Below are positions 1-8,325 of a DNA stretch of 44,447 bases, piece after piece. The notes under the pieces were generated by a model. It had not been told where the DNA came from. It was given only the letters and a program-made list of their open reading frames with translations, and made no database searches. The stretch's first letter is position 1, and each line of letters opens with the position of its first letter. This stretch comes from a virus. The position numbers and the translations under genes are program-made. The stretch spans positions 1-44,447 of the IMG/VR virus record IMGVR_UViG_3300043256_000246, one strand, 5' to 3'.

Positions 1-127
1 ACTTGTATCCCGACGCCAGTAGCTGCGCGGCCGTGATTTCGATCTCGATGATCTGAGCCGATCCCGCGGCGGGCGAAACGCCTGCCGCAGCCGTGGCGAG
101 CGTGATAGCCCCAGGCTTGGTCCCGCT
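1..127. repeat. Left copy of the terminal direct repeat (circular overlap)
   Basis: These 127 bases are identical to 44321-44447. The length equals a commonly used maximum assembler k-mer, and an open reading frame runs through the repeat without interruption. The simplest reading is that the contig is a closed circle of 44320 bp. This does not by itself show physical terminal redundancy of the virion DNA. Confidence 0.95.
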
Positions 128-370
128 GAGCGTGATTCGGTAGTAGAACGGAATCGCGGACGTGTTGGACGGCGTGACGTTGTCGCACGCCTGCACCGTC
201 AACTTGACGACACCGGTGGTCCCAACCCCCCAATGGGTGATGAAGCGACACCTATTGTGCTGGCTCATGTTGACGATGTCACTGAATACGTCACCCGCCG
301 CGAAATCAGCGATGGCCGCGATCCCGATTACGAGATCGGACTGCTCCATCCTCAGAGCTGTCTTTGACAT
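1..370 (-). CDS. Capsid-associated structural protein, 5' part (gene crosses the circular junction)
   Basis: Reading leftward from the ATG at 370, the frame is open to base 1 and continues at 44320 down to the TAA at 44208-44210, giving a 160-residue protein. The start has a strong Shine-Dalgarno (GAGGAGG) about 9 nt upstream. The N-terminus is MSKTALRMEQSD, followed by a beta-rich small-residue sequence typical of virion proteins. It lies immediately downstream of the major capsid gene, so a head decoration or head-stabilising role (position comparable to lambda D/FI) is a reasonable inference. I do not recognise the family. No signal peptide or membrane segment is visible. Confidence 0.75.
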   Translation of the reverse strand, partial: MSKTALRMEQSDLVIGIAAIADFAAGDVFSDIVNMSQHNRCRFITHWGVGTTGVVKLTVQACDNVTPSNTSAIPFYYRITLSGTKPGAITLATAAAGVSPAAGSAQIIEIEITAAQLLASGYK

Positions 371-396
371 GGATCTGTCCTCCTCAGTTTCGACCG

Positions 397-423
397 GGAG
401 GCGCCCTCTCTTTGAGCGCCTCC
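397..423. other. Hairpin between capsid gene and junction gene
   Basis: An 8-bp perfect inverted repeat (GGAGGCGC, then GCGCCTCC) flanks an 11-nt loop. It lies between the major capsid stop (437) and the Shine-Dalgarno of the next leftward gene (start 370). On the transcribed strand no T-tract follows, so it is more likely an RNA-stability or processing hairpin than a terminator. Confidence 0.5.
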
Positions 424-436
424 GTGGCCGTCAGGT

Positions 437-2830
437 TTACGCGCGCGTCGCCAGAGTGACGAACGACGACAGGGTTTTGCCACTCGTGCCCTTGTAGGGC
501 GTGATGGGTGAGTTCTCCTTCGGAGCCCCGTTGATCCGGCTCACCCAGCGGAACGTCCGCTCGTTGTAGAGGAATCGCACGTGGATGGAGTCGGCCGCCT
601 CGATCCCGCCCTTGGTGATGAGCTTGTAGCGCGCGAGGTCGAGATAAGAAATGTCCCCGACCGTCCCGAGCGCGGACGCGTGCTCGATCTCGACCACCGG
701 CTTGCCATAGATCGACCCGTAGGGAGATCCCGACAGCCCACCGGGAGCCATATAGACCAGCGTTCCACTCACCCCGGTGCCGATTTGCATCTGCTGGAGC
801 TGGGGGCTGGTTTCCGTGTTGACGAACCACGCGCCCGCGGGCGAAGCCTTGGAGCGCGGCAACACACGGGCCCACATATTCATGATGTTCTCGGCAACGA
901 TCGTTGCCGCCGTCTGGGCGGGTCCGGTCTCTTTCGCCACCGAGACGGTCGCCGGCGCGTTGAGGACACCCATCATCTGACCAGCACCCGTGCCGCGGAA
1001 GATTTCATCGTCCACCACGAACGCGAACTCGTCCGTGAACGCCTCTGAAAAGACGGAGCCCATGGCGGGTGCATCCCGCATCAGCCGTTCGGTCATGTAG
1101 GCCACGCCCATCAAGTCCTCGAGGCGGGATTCCCACTTGCCGATCTTGGGCTTCGACTTGGCGGCCGTGTCCGCCTCGGCGACCCGGTAGACCCGCACAC
1201 CACCCCAGCGTGATCCGGTCGCGCGGGACGTCTCGTTGATCGTCACCACCTCGAGGCCGTCGGAGTTTGCCCCGATCTCGGTCTGGCTGCACCGACTCGC
1301 GAGCGCGCCGGACTCGAAGGCGTTCTTCATCAGGTCGACGGTGAAGTCCTTTTGGATCAACCACCCACCGTCACCCCCTACGGCCGTGGAGGCCCCACTG
1401 ACTGCGGCGCTAATGTGGGGCAGTCGCTTGTCGACCTGGCCACCACGGAACCCGCCGACGGAAACGCCAGGCGGCGCGTAACTAGCGGCAATCGCCGCCA
1501 GTTGCTCCCCGATGTGCGCGAACGGCTTTTCGGCCTCTCGGTCTTTGCCGACGCGGATCCCGGTGTCCGCGTTCGGCACGTCAAGAGTGTCGGGCTTGTT
1601 GTTGGCCTTCTTGAGGCCCAACAACTCGACGCCGATCGCGTCAATCGACAATTCGCCATCGGTGTATTCGACCGCCTTCTCCGGAAAACCGGCGGCGGCA
1701 CAGAGGTTACTGATCGACGCCAGTCGCTCTTTGAAGTTCGCGAGCTGGTCAGCCCCGGCGTCCGGGGCCACTGTCTTATGGTCGGACATGACAGGGTCCT
1801 CCTTTGGTTCGGCCTTCGGGGCCGGTGGTAAGGGCGCCGCAACGGGCGCCGGTATCGATGATGTAGCTGTGAGACGCGCACGCGCGGCATAGCGGATCCC
1901 GTGTTCGAGGCCAACCGCCTCGAGAATTTGGGCCAATAGCGTTGCGGTGTTCGCCGGTTCTACTGCGGCAGTCCGGAACGGGAGCACACCACCGCGAGAG
2001 GTGCGGGCAACGAGAGCAGCGTGTGTGGCTTCGAAGGTTGCCACGCGATCGGCGAGGCCAGCGGTCACGGCATCTGCGCCGACAAACGTCCCGCCCTTGC
2101 CAAACCCGTTGAGCACCGTCGCTTCGGCCATTCCGCGGTTGCGCGCCGCGTCCGCCAGAAACACCCCGGCGAGCTTGTCGACGATCGCTTGATGCTGTTC
2201 CCGGCCGGCCTTGCTCGTCGGGTCGAGATGCTTGTCCGGGCTTTGGCTCGAAACGAACTCGATCTCGCGGTCGCCAAACAGATCCGGCTCGTCGCCCGGC
2301 ACGGTCACGGACATACAGACGCCGAGACTCCCGAGAATTCCGGTGCTCGACGTCACCACGTCATCCGCCGCACTTGCAATCCAATACGCCGCCGAGGCCC
2401 CGAAGCCACTCACGTGTGCGACAATCGGCTTTGTGCCACGGGCGTTGAAGACCATGTCCGACAACTCGCTGGCACCGAAGACCTCACCGCCCGGACTATC
2501 CACGGCGAGCAGGATGGCCAGGACTGAGCGGTCGTCGAGCGCCACACGAAGATCGGTCGCAAGCGCCTCGTACGACGTAGCGCCAGAGACATCGGCGAAG
2601 ATGTTGGCGTACCGGAACATCGGACCGGACATCGGGATGGTCGCGATGCCCTCACGCACGGTTACCGTCCGCGTGTTGTTGAGCGGCTGCCCAAGCTCGG
2701 CCGCCACCGCTTCGGGTGTCAGGCCGTCCCGTCGGGCAATCGTCAGCATCTGCTTGGCCCACTCAGGGCGAATGGCCCACGGTATCGTGAGCAATATTTC
2801 GATCGAACGCCGGCCGGGCTTGTCGCTCAT
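437..2830 (-). CDS. Fused prohead protease (S49), scaffold and HK97-type major capsid protein
   Basis: The 797-residue product has three parts. Residues about 60-265 are an S49/SppA-family serine protease, as in lambda gpC: DSPGG at 111-115, the nucleophile Ser146 in GFGASAAYW, and Lys200 as a possible base. Residues 348-480 are a charged, scaffold-like stretch. Residues about 490-797 look like an HK97-fold capsid subunit, including the RGTGAGQMMGVLN segment. The usual phage arrangement is separate protease and capsid genes; here they share one frame. An internal ATG with a strong Shine-Dalgarno at 1789 would yield a separate 450-residue scaffold-capsid protein. The ATG at 2830 overlaps the portal stop (ATGA), so translation is coupled. 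Cleavage by the protease domain is inferred. Confidence 0.9.
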   Translation of the reverse strand: MSDKPGRRSIEILLTIPWAIRPEWAKQMLTIARRDGLTPEAVAAELGQPLNNTRTVTVREGIATIPMSGPMFRYANIFADVSGATSYEALATDLRVALDDRSVLAILLAVDSPGGEVFGASELSDMVFNARGTKPIVAHVSGFGASAAYWIASAADDVVTSSTGILGSLGVCMSVTVPGDEPDLFGDREIEFVSSQSPDKHLDPTSKAGREQHQAIVDKLAGVFLADAARNRGMAEATVLNGFGKGGTFVGADAVTAGLADRVATFEATHAALVARTSRGGVLPFRTAAVEPANTATLLAQILEAVGLEHGIRYAARARLTATSSIPAPVAAPLPPAPKAEPKEDPVMSDHKTVAPDAGADQLANFKERLASISNLCAAAGFPEKAVEYTDGELSIDAIGVELLGLKKANNKPDTLDVPNADTGIRVGKDREAEKPFAHIGEQLAAIAASYAPPGVSVGGFRGGQVDKRLPHISAAVSGASTAVGGDGGWLIQKDFTVDLMKNAFESGALASRCSQTEIGANSDGLEVVTINETSRATGSRWGGVRVYRVAEADTAAKSKPKIGKWESRLEDLMGVAYMTERLMRDAPAMGSVFSEAFTDEFAFVVDDEIFRGTGAGQMMGVLNAPATVSVAKETGPAQTAATIVAENIMNMWARVLPRSKASPAGAWFVNTETSPQLQQMQIGTGVSGTLVYMAPGGLSGSPYGSIYGKPVVEIEHASALGTVGDISYLDLARYKLITKGGIEAADSIHVRFLYNERTFRWVSRINGAPKENSPITPYKGTSGKTLSSFVTLATRA
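1787..1803 (-). promoter_or_regulatory. Internal ribosome binding site and start codon for scaffold-capsid
   Basis: On the minus strand AAAGGAGG (core AGGAGG at 1798-1803) lies 8 nt before an in-frame ATG at 1787-1789, which begins MSDHKTVAPDAG. This is residue 348 of the long ORF. The site is as good as the best start sites in this genome. It resembles lambda C/Nu3, where scaffold is made from an internal start in the protease gene, but here the product would also contain the major capsid protein. Confidence 0.75.
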
Positions 2831-4317
2831 ACCAGACCTCGAACACGGTTAGGGGTTCCGTTGCCGTTGTTGGGTTGCGGCTCTCCTGTGCCTTGCGAAT
2901 CCGGCGAGATGGTGAGTTCGCCCGTCTGTTCGGGAACGGCGTACAGCCCGCGCTCCTCGAGCATGGCCTTCTCTTTCGCGAGGTCGTCAATCACCTCTTC
3001 GAAGTCGAGACCGTGCCCGCCGAGAATGCGCTGGCGGGAGTTCAGTCCTTGCTGGATGCCCTTGATCGCGGCGTTGATATCCTTTTCGGGATCCACCCAC
3101 TGCCATCCGCGTGGTTGCCATTGAACCGCCCGGTAGCGCGCAAGAGGCACGCGGGAGTCGAGCCGGCCCGCGAGCATCGCCCACGGCAACCATTCCTTAT
3201 AGACGCGCTTGTGGAAGTGGTCGATCATCCATTCCTGGATCGTCCGATAGTAGTCGCGCTCGTCCAGCATGCCTGCCCGAATCGACGAGTAATTGACATG
3301 CTCGAGGTCGTTAGCAAGGATGTTGTAGCTGATGCCGAGACCAGTCGCGACGGAGCGCAGAATGGCTTTGACAAACGAGGGGAACGCCGCCGTCGGGTGG
3401 TCGGGGGTGAACGTTTCAACGCCCATACCGGCCGGCAGTTCGTGGAACGTGCCCGGCTCGGCATCCATCGCCAACGGTTCGTCATCACTCTCGTCTGGGT
3501 TGCCGCCAATATCTTCCGCATCGCGGGTGAAGAAACCGCCAGACGCGGCCGCGACCCGGGCGGCGACGAGCTCGGCCTCGAAGTAGCCGCGCAGCATGTT
3601 GAGATCCAGCATGACGGACGCGATCCAAGGCACGTAGCGGGTCTGTGCGGGTCGGTCGGGCTCGCCCAAGTGGATGATGTCGGCGGCCGGTACGCGCTTA
3701 CGTTCCCGGCGGCGATGAAGTTCCGAGGGATGTCCGTCCCACAGGTGATAGGCAGCCGGTCGCCCCCAGCGGTCGAGTTCGACGCCCATCCGAATCTCAT
3801 TGTCCGGGGAATCCGGCGCTCGGGGAATGTTGTACTTCTCGTCGAGCTGGTCCGGATCCAACACCTGTAGCGCAAACCCGAACGGATTGTCAAACCCCCG
3901 TACGATACGGATCAAGACCTCTCCGTCCGACGGGAGGTTCTTCATCACGAGATGTTGCAGTCCGCGCCACGAGAGCTTGCCATCGACAGTACAGACGCCA
4001 GGCTCGCCCCATGCATCCCACGCATCCTCGGTCCGCTGGTTTGCTTTGGCGAGCGGACGGCCAGCCGATTGCATCCGCGCTTGGAGCCGGATCCCCTTCG
4101 GCCCGATCACATTCTGCGCGAGCAGGCGGACATAGCGCCGCACCCATGACGTGTTGCGAACCAACTCCCGGGCCCGGTCGCGCAGTAGGATGAGCGATCC
4201 CTGGATCTCCTGGTCGGCACTCCGGTGCGCCATGATCCAGTCGAGCGTGAGCCGCCCGATCTGTGCGCCGGCGAAGTTGGCGCGTGGTCGGTGGACGAGG
4301 GACCGAACGAAGCCCAT
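2827..4317 (-). CDS. Portal protein (lambda gpB family)
   Basis: The 496-residue protein is taken from the ATG at 4317, which shares a base with the preceding stop (TGATG); a longer in-frame start exists at 4377 but would overlap the previous gene. It has the features of lambdoid portals: a basic N-terminus, a segment LAQNVIGPKGIRLQ near residue 70, DGEVLIRIV, and a C-terminal third rich in charged helices (VDPEKDINAAIKGIQQGL). The portal forms the dodecameric DNA-entry ring at the capsid vertex and docks the terminase. The gene lies between the connector-like gene and the protease/capsid gene, and its stop overlaps the next start (ATGA). The tail after residue 470 is Gly/Pro/Asn-rich and probably disordered. 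Confidence 0.93.
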   Translation of the reverse strand: MGFVRSLVHRPRANFAGAQIGRLTLDWIMAHRSADQEIQGSLILLRDRARELVRNTSWVRRYVRLLAQNVIGPKGIRLQARMQSAGRPLAKANQRTEDAWDAWGEPGVCTVDGKLSWRGLQHLVMKNLPSDGEVLIRIVRGFDNPFGFALQVLDPDQLDEKYNIPRAPDSPDNEIRMGVELDRWGRPAAYHLWDGHPSELHRRRERKRVPAADIIHLGEPDRPAQTRYVPWIASVMLDLNMLRGYFEAELVAARVAAASGGFFTRDAEDIGGNPDESDDEPLAMDAEPGTFHELPAGMGVETFTPDHPTAAFPSFVKAILRSVATGLGISYNILANDLEHVNYSSIRAGMLDERDYYRTIQEWMIDHFHKRVYKEWLPWAMLAGRLDSRVPLARYRAVQWQPRGWQWVDPEKDINAAIKGIQQGLNSRQRILGGHGLDFEEVIDDLAKEKAMLEERGLYAVPEQTGELTISPDSQGTGEPQPNNGNGTPNRVRGLV

Positions 4318-4502
4318 CAGCGCAGTCCCTTCCACGCGAACGCCAGCACGACCAGCCCGAACGCCATCAGAGCCCACCCGCGGCCGAACTCGAGCGCGAC
4401 CCCAGCCGTCAACGTGCCGATGCCCGTATAGGTCAGTGCATCGTGGCGGTCTCGGACGAGAAACCGGACCGCCGACCAGAGAGCGCGCAGCAGCTTACGC
4501 AT
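4317..4502 (-). CDS. Small membrane protein in the head gene cluster
   Basis: The 61-residue product has a basic N-terminus (MRKLLRALWSAVRFLVRDR) followed by two hydrophobic stretches at about 24-40 and 43-59, ending in WKGLR. It overlaps the connector gene by 8 nt and its stop overlaps the portal start, so it is translationally coupled on both sides. The family is not recognised. A membrane protein between connector and portal genes is not part of the standard lambda set. It could be a late-expressed inner-membrane peptide, but the role is unknown. Confidence 0.7.
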   Translation of the reverse strand: MRKLLRALWSAVRFLVRDRHDALTYTGIGTLTAGVALEFGRGWALMAFGLVVLAFAWKGLR

Positions 4503-5067
4503 GAGCCGGGAACCGGATTAGATGACGACGTGTGATGCGACCCGTGCGTTCTTGTCTCACGAGGCCGGCGTAGCGGCCGCGCATTTTCATGAGCGTCTCG
4601 ATGGGAATCTTGCTGACGGCACGGCCCGCGATCTGGTAAGACTCCAGGTCCGTTGTCAGGCGACCCTCGAGCGCTGCCTCGATAACGCGGAGCGTCCGTT
4701 CCGCATGGGTCTGGAATACCCCATCGGCTACGGAGCGAGGGTCGGCCCGAACGGACATCACAAGGCGAGCAATCGTTTCTTCGCGGCCCGCATACGTGCC
4801 GGAGCCAACGAAGCGCTTGACCAGTTCGTACCGGCCAGCGTCCAGGTTATCCGTGTCGGTCGTGGGAATGTTGATCAGCCAGTGATTCTCGTCGTCACCG
4901 CTGGTCTGGAAGGTGGGAGTAATGGCAAGCGTGTTGGCGCCGACAAGTTCGTACTTGAGCGACCACGACTCCGAGTTGGCGTAATCGGCATCGTCCGCAA
5001 TTCTCCAACGCACAGAATCGCCAGCGACGATCTCGGTGGGTTCGCCTGTCGGCGTAACTGGTGCCAT
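4495..5067 (-). CDS. Head-tail joining protein with gpW-like C-terminus
   Basis: The 190-residue protein starts at MAPVTPTGEPTE. Residues 1-105 are predicted beta-rich (SVRWRIADD, SLKYELVGAN). Residues about 120-185 (AALEGRLTTDLESYQIAGRA) follow the pattern of lambda gpW, the small two-helix protein that closes the portal and prepares it for tail attachment. The position between the terminase and portal genes is that of W in lambda. The N-terminal extension is longer than gpW, so this may be a two-domain variant. The gpW assignment is by motif and position, not by a search. Confidence 0.6.
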   Translation of the reverse strand: MAPVTPTGEPTEIVAGDSVRWRIADDADYANSESWSLKYELVGANTLAITPTFQTSGDDENHWLINIPTTDTDNLDAGRYELVKRFVGSGTYAGREETIARLVMSVRADPRSVADGVFQTHAERTLRVIEAALEGRLTTDLESYQIAGRAVSKIPIETLMKMRGRYAGLVRQERTGRITRRHLIRFPAHA

Positions 5068-5148
5068 GCTTGAACATCGGGAGAACTGGGCGGACTGTGC
5101 AGCCCTTTATGCAAGATCGGTATATATCGATCTTGCATACAAGCAGCC

Positions 5149-5451
5149 TCAACCGACAGCTTGTTGTTCGACGATTCGCTCGATCGCGTAGTGCGTGAGG
5201 TTCAGGCGGTAGGTGTTGCCCGTGCCGTTCCGCGGTCCTGGCACTATGTAGCCTTCGTCCACGAGGCGCCCGAGCGACCTACTCACGCGAGATTGCGACA
5301 CCCGTACCGCCTTGGCGACGCCTGCCTGGCAAATCGGTTGAAACGCGGTGCCGGCCAAGTCGGGAAGGATCTCGAATAGTACGCGGAGTTCGGTGTTCAG
5401 GATGGTGCCGTGCTCACGCGCCCATACACGATACGAGGCGAGATTCGTCAT
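5149..5451 (-). CDS. Winged-helix DNA-binding protein inside the packaging operon
   Basis: The 100-residue product begins MTNLASYRVWAREHG. The ATG at 5451 overlaps the terminase stop (ATGA). A helix-turn-helix is visible in VAKAVRVSQSRVSRSLGRLV (about residues 45-65), followed by a wing-like strand DEGYIVPGPRNGTGNTYRL. This resembles MarR-type or RepL-like winged helices. It sits between the large terminase and the gpW-like gene, where no regulator is expected in lambda. It could be a late-gene regulator or assist packaging. There is an 81-nt gap to the next gene (5067). Confidence 0.75.
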   Translation of the reverse strand: MTNLASYRVWAREHGTILNTELRVLFEILPDLAGTAFQPICQAGVAKAVRVSQSRVSRSLGRLVDEGYIVPGPRNGTGNTYRLNLTHYAIERIVEQQAVG

Positions 5452-7430
5452 GTCCGCCACCGGTTAACAAAGCCACGCCTGCGCTTGGGACGCTTACCGA
5501 GAATCTTCTCCTCGTCGGCCTTGGCTCCCGTCTCGTCGTCCTCATCAGCTGAGGTGTCAGCGCCGCGGAGTTTGGTAGCCTCTGATTCCAACCTTTGGAC
5601 CCATTTATCTAGCCGATCGTAAACGTTGGCGCCGAGCCAGTAGAGCGCAGCGAGATTGTACACGCCGAGGTCGATCGCCTCGTTGCGGGGGCGGACTTGT
5701 TTGTACTTCCGCACCCGCCGGCCGTGCTCGTACCGCCAGACGACGGCATCGCCGGCGAACTGCGCAAAATATTCATCGTCACCACCAGTATCTGTTGGTT
5801 GGCTGAAGTGAATGTATCCCGGGCCGGGGGTTTGGATCTTGAGGCGGGCTAAGAGAAGGTCTTTCCCGGTGTCCGTCCCGACCGGGATCAGCTTCACACC
5901 CTGGCGGTTGGGCTTCTTCGGTGGCGTCCCGATCAACGGTCTGCCCCGTTGTGAGAGCCCCCGAATAGGGAACACACCCTGGCGAAGTTTACCGCGGCAG
6001 AATTTGTACACTTCCGTCGAGAGATAGTTGGTGTCGATCCCGCAGGCCCGGATTCGGATCGTCGGGCCAAGCTCATGCTGATAGGGGCGCGTCAGGTATG
6101 CGTTCAGCCTTTCCCACACCTCCCCACCTTCCGGGTCGCCGTAAAGCCGATAGTGCGTCTTCCAACATTCTTGCCCTTTCCCCCATCCGTCGATCTCCAG
6201 TTCCAGCCGGTCTTTCTGTACATCGACGCCAGCGGTAAGGATGGCAACGCCCGCTGGCGCTTCGGCGATAAACGCCTCACGCCGACTTTTCAAACCTTCG
6301 GGATCTACCTTCTCCAAGCTTTCCTCCCACGAGTCGCCGATCGTTGCGTTGACGAACACCTGGAGCAACTCGGGGCTGCTCTTTGCTTCGATGAACTCCT
6401 GGCCGATATCGACCCACTCCTTCCAAGGCGAGTAGAAGATGTCGATCCGGAAGCCGACGTGGCGCGACCATTTCACCCCAGGCTCAAGATCGCCGTCGGG
6501 TGTCTCATGCCACCATTCCCCCTCGGCGGCCATCCTGTACTTCTCCGACTCGTCGATCAGAACGCCGCAGTGCTGGCAGAGGTACTTCGCCCACTCGACC
6601 CGCCCGGTGCGTTCGTCGCGCTCGAAGATGAGACAGTAGTCGCCCTCTTTGTTCTTCCAGGCCATGCGCTGCAGTTCACCGCAGGCAGGGCAGGGGACGA
6701 GGTAATAGTGACATACCGAATCGGCGAGCGACTTCTCGATCCGCGATGAGCCCTTGAGCTTCGGCGAGCTCCCGTGGGCGATCTTCCGGTTGTGGAAGGT
6801 GATGGTGCGTTTCTCAGCAATCCCGATCGGATCGCCCTCCGATCCCGCCGAGGCTTCGAACCGGTCCACCTCATCGAACAACAACCAGCGGATCGGCCGC
6901 GCAGCCAACCCCGCCGGGGCGTTGCTTCCGACAACGGCGATCTGACCTCCGGGAAATTCCTTCTCTTGGATCGTGTTGCCCGAATCCCGCGACCGGGGAT
7001 CCTTCACTTTGTCCTGGAGGCACGGGGTATCCCGGAGCATGTTCGCGAGCCGACGCTTGCTCCAGTCCTTGCCCAGCTCCACCGTCGGCTGCACCATGAG
7101 GATCGGCCCGGGGTCCTGGTCGATCACGAACCCAACCACGTTGTTGAGCACCTCGGTGTAGCCGACCTGCGAGGGCTTCTGGACTGAAATCCGCTCAACC
7201 TCCGGATGGCTGAACGCGTCCATGATCGCGCGGAGGTAGGGCACACGACTAGTCCGCCACCGGCCTGGCTCAGCCGAACTCTCCCGGCTGAGCATCCGAA
7301 ACCTGTCCGCCCACTCCGAGACCGTCAGTCTAGGAGGAGGGCGAAGCCTTGCGCGAACCTCTTCGCGCAGCGCGTTTCGCAGCCTTCTTCTTTGCTGGTC
7401 TTCTACGGTTGCGTTTTCCAGTGCCGTCAT
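5448..7430 (-). CDS. Terminase large subunit (lambda GpA family)
   Basis: The 660-residue motor-nuclease cuts concatemers and drives DNA into the prohead. The ATPase part shows a Walker A-like QKPSQVGYTE at 84-93 and a Walker B LLFDEVDRF at 183-191. Cysteine pairs CPACG and CQHCG (about 255-295) suggest a zinc site. The nuclease half includes GVDVQKDRLELEIDGWG and CGIDTNYL with conserved acidic residues. The length and motif order fit GpA rather than the TerL of T4 or P22, which suggests cos-type packaging. The start at 7430 overlaps the small subunit gene by 101 nt. The C-terminal 40 residues are acidic and then strongly basic. Confidence 0.95.
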   Translation of the reverse strand: MTALENATVEDQQRRRLRNALREEVRARLRPPPRLTVSEWADRFRMLSRESSAEPGRWRTSRVPYLRAIMDAFSHPEVERISVQKPSQVGYTEVLNNVVGFVIDQDPGPILMVQPTVELGKDWSKRRLANMLRDTPCLQDKVKDPRSRDSGNTIQEKEFPGGQIAVVGSNAPAGLAARPIRWLLFDEVDRFEASAGSEGDPIGIAEKRTITFHNRKIAHGSSPKLKGSSRIEKSLADSVCHYYLVPCPACGELQRMAWKNKEGDYCLIFERDERTGRVEWAKYLCQHCGVLIDESEKYRMAAEGEWWHETPDGDLEPGVKWSRHVGFRIDIFYSPWKEWVDIGQEFIEAKSSPELLQVFVNATIGDSWEESLEKVDPEGLKSRREAFIAEAPAGVAILTAGVDVQKDRLELEIDGWGKGQECWKTHYRLYGDPEGGEVWERLNAYLTRPYQHELGPTIRIRACGIDTNYLSTEVYKFCRGKLRQGVFPIRGLSQRGRPLIGTPPKKPNRQGVKLIPVGTDTGKDLLLARLKIQTPGPGYIHFSQPTDTGGDDEYFAQFAGDAVVWRYEHGRRVRKYKQVRPRNEAIDLGVYNLAALYWLGANVYDRLDKWVQRLESEATKLRGADTSADEDDETGAKADEEKILGKRPKRRRGFVNRWRT

Positions 7431-7875
7431 TGTCCTCGTCCGCAGTTTCCTGTAGCATCGCCAGGGCCTCCCGCATTCCCTCCGTGAGTTGCGCCGTCAT
7501 CTGCCGTAGCGTTTTGCAGCCCATTAGCCGCGGGGCAGCGGTCGCTGGCACGTTCAGGAGTCGAGCGCGCAATCGGTCGAGAATGCGTCCGAGTTCCTCG
7601 CGTGCCACGCGCGCCTTCACGCTTTCCGCCTGTAGTAGCTCGAGTTCGAGCTCCATCTTCTTGGCCCGCGCCGCTTCGAACCGCTCCTGAGATTCCTTGA
7701 GGTCTGGGCGGGTGGCCTTGTCGCGGTCGATGCGCCGTTGGTAATACCATACGACCGCCTTGATCCCATAGTCGTACGAGCGCCCCCGTTTGGTCCGAGG
7801 TATCCCATCGAGTACTAAGTTGTCGATCTGGCGGGGTTTCAGCCCGATTGTGTCGGCAAATTGCTTCTTGTTCAA
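7330..7875 (-). CDS. Terminase small subunit (Nu1-like)
   Basis: The 181-residue protein begins MNKKQFADTIGLKPRQIDNLV, a helix-turn-helix with the spacing of Nu1-type DNA recognition domains. Residues 50-100 are a long charged helix or coiled coil (KESQERFEAARAKKMELELELL), and the tail is very basic (KKKAAKRAARRGSRK). Such proteins bind the cos region and recruit the large subunit. Its 3' end overlaps the large terminase by 101 nt, and a 121-nt gap upstream could hold the cos site. The basic tail coincides with the overlapped region. Confidence 0.88.
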   Translation of the reverse strand: MNKKQFADTIGLKPRQIDNLVLDGIPRTKRGRSYDYGIKAVVWYYQRRIDRDKATRPDLKESQERFEAARAKKMELELELLQAESVKARVAREELGRILDRLRARLLNVPATAAPRLMGCKTLRQMTAQLTEGMREALAMLQETADEDNDGTGKRNRRRPAKKKAAKRAARRGSRKASPSS

Positions 7876-7996
7876 GGTGTATCTGCAACACTCTCACGAA
7901 GTTCTGTGGCTAATGAATAGTCGAGCTAGTGCGTCCCCCTCGAACGAGAGTGGCAGGAAGGACCCGCGACGGCTGTCGATGTGGCAGTACATCGTC
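7876..7996. other. Non-coding gap upstream of terminase; candidate cos region
   Basis: This 121-bp stretch has no supported gene. In lambda the cos site lies directly upstream of the small terminase gene, and the terminases here are of that family. A 7-bp inverted repeat (CACTCTC near 7891, GAGAGTG near 7946) and the palindrome CTCGAACGAG are present. No cut site can be read from the sequence, so the cos assignment is positional only. Confidence 0.3.
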
Positions 7997-8116
7997 TCAA
8001 CCCGTTAACGCAGCCCACGCTGCACGACAGCGTTGCCACGCTTGACGTAGATCGGCAACGAACGTACGCCATTCTTCGATCAGGTCCGCACGTGCGTCAT
8101 CGTAAGATCGACTCAT
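7997..8116 (-). CDS. Small hypothetical protein, 39 residues
   Basis: The ATG at 8116 overlaps the preceding stop (ATGA). The product MSRSYDDARADLIEEWRTFV and onward is a single amphipathic helix ending WAALTG. It is the last small gene before the terminase genes. The family is not recognised. The coupling and codon pattern support translation. Confidence 0.55.
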   Translation of the reverse strand: MSRSYDDARADLIEEWRTFVADLRQAWQRCRAAWAALTG

Positions 8117-8322
8117 CGCACCCCTCCATTCCCCGGGGAGCGCGGCACCAAGAACACGGGTGTCACAAGCGCCTTCTCCTGTTTGTGTACGCCCTGACCC
8201 AACACAACACCCCTTGCCTTCTCGAGCATCCACAGGACGACGGGCGGTTGGTTTGTCGTGGCCTGCACCTCGACTCTGCCGTCCGGGTGCATGGCGATGG
8301 TGACCTGTACGATCTTGCTCAC
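8113..8322 (-). CDS. Small hypothetical protein, 69 residues
   Basis: Translation starts at a GTG (8322) with a strong AGGAGG that lies within the last codons of the upstream gene. The product MSKIVQVTIAMHPDGRVEVQ is a short beta-rich domain followed by a helix (VVLWMLEKARGVVLGQG). No family is recognised. Its stop overlaps the next start (ATGA). Confidence 0.65.
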   Translation of the reverse strand: MSKIVQVTIAMHPDGRVEVQATTNQPPVVLWMLEKARGVVLGQGVHKQEKALVTPVFLVPRSPGNGGVR

Positions 8323-8325
8323 GGC

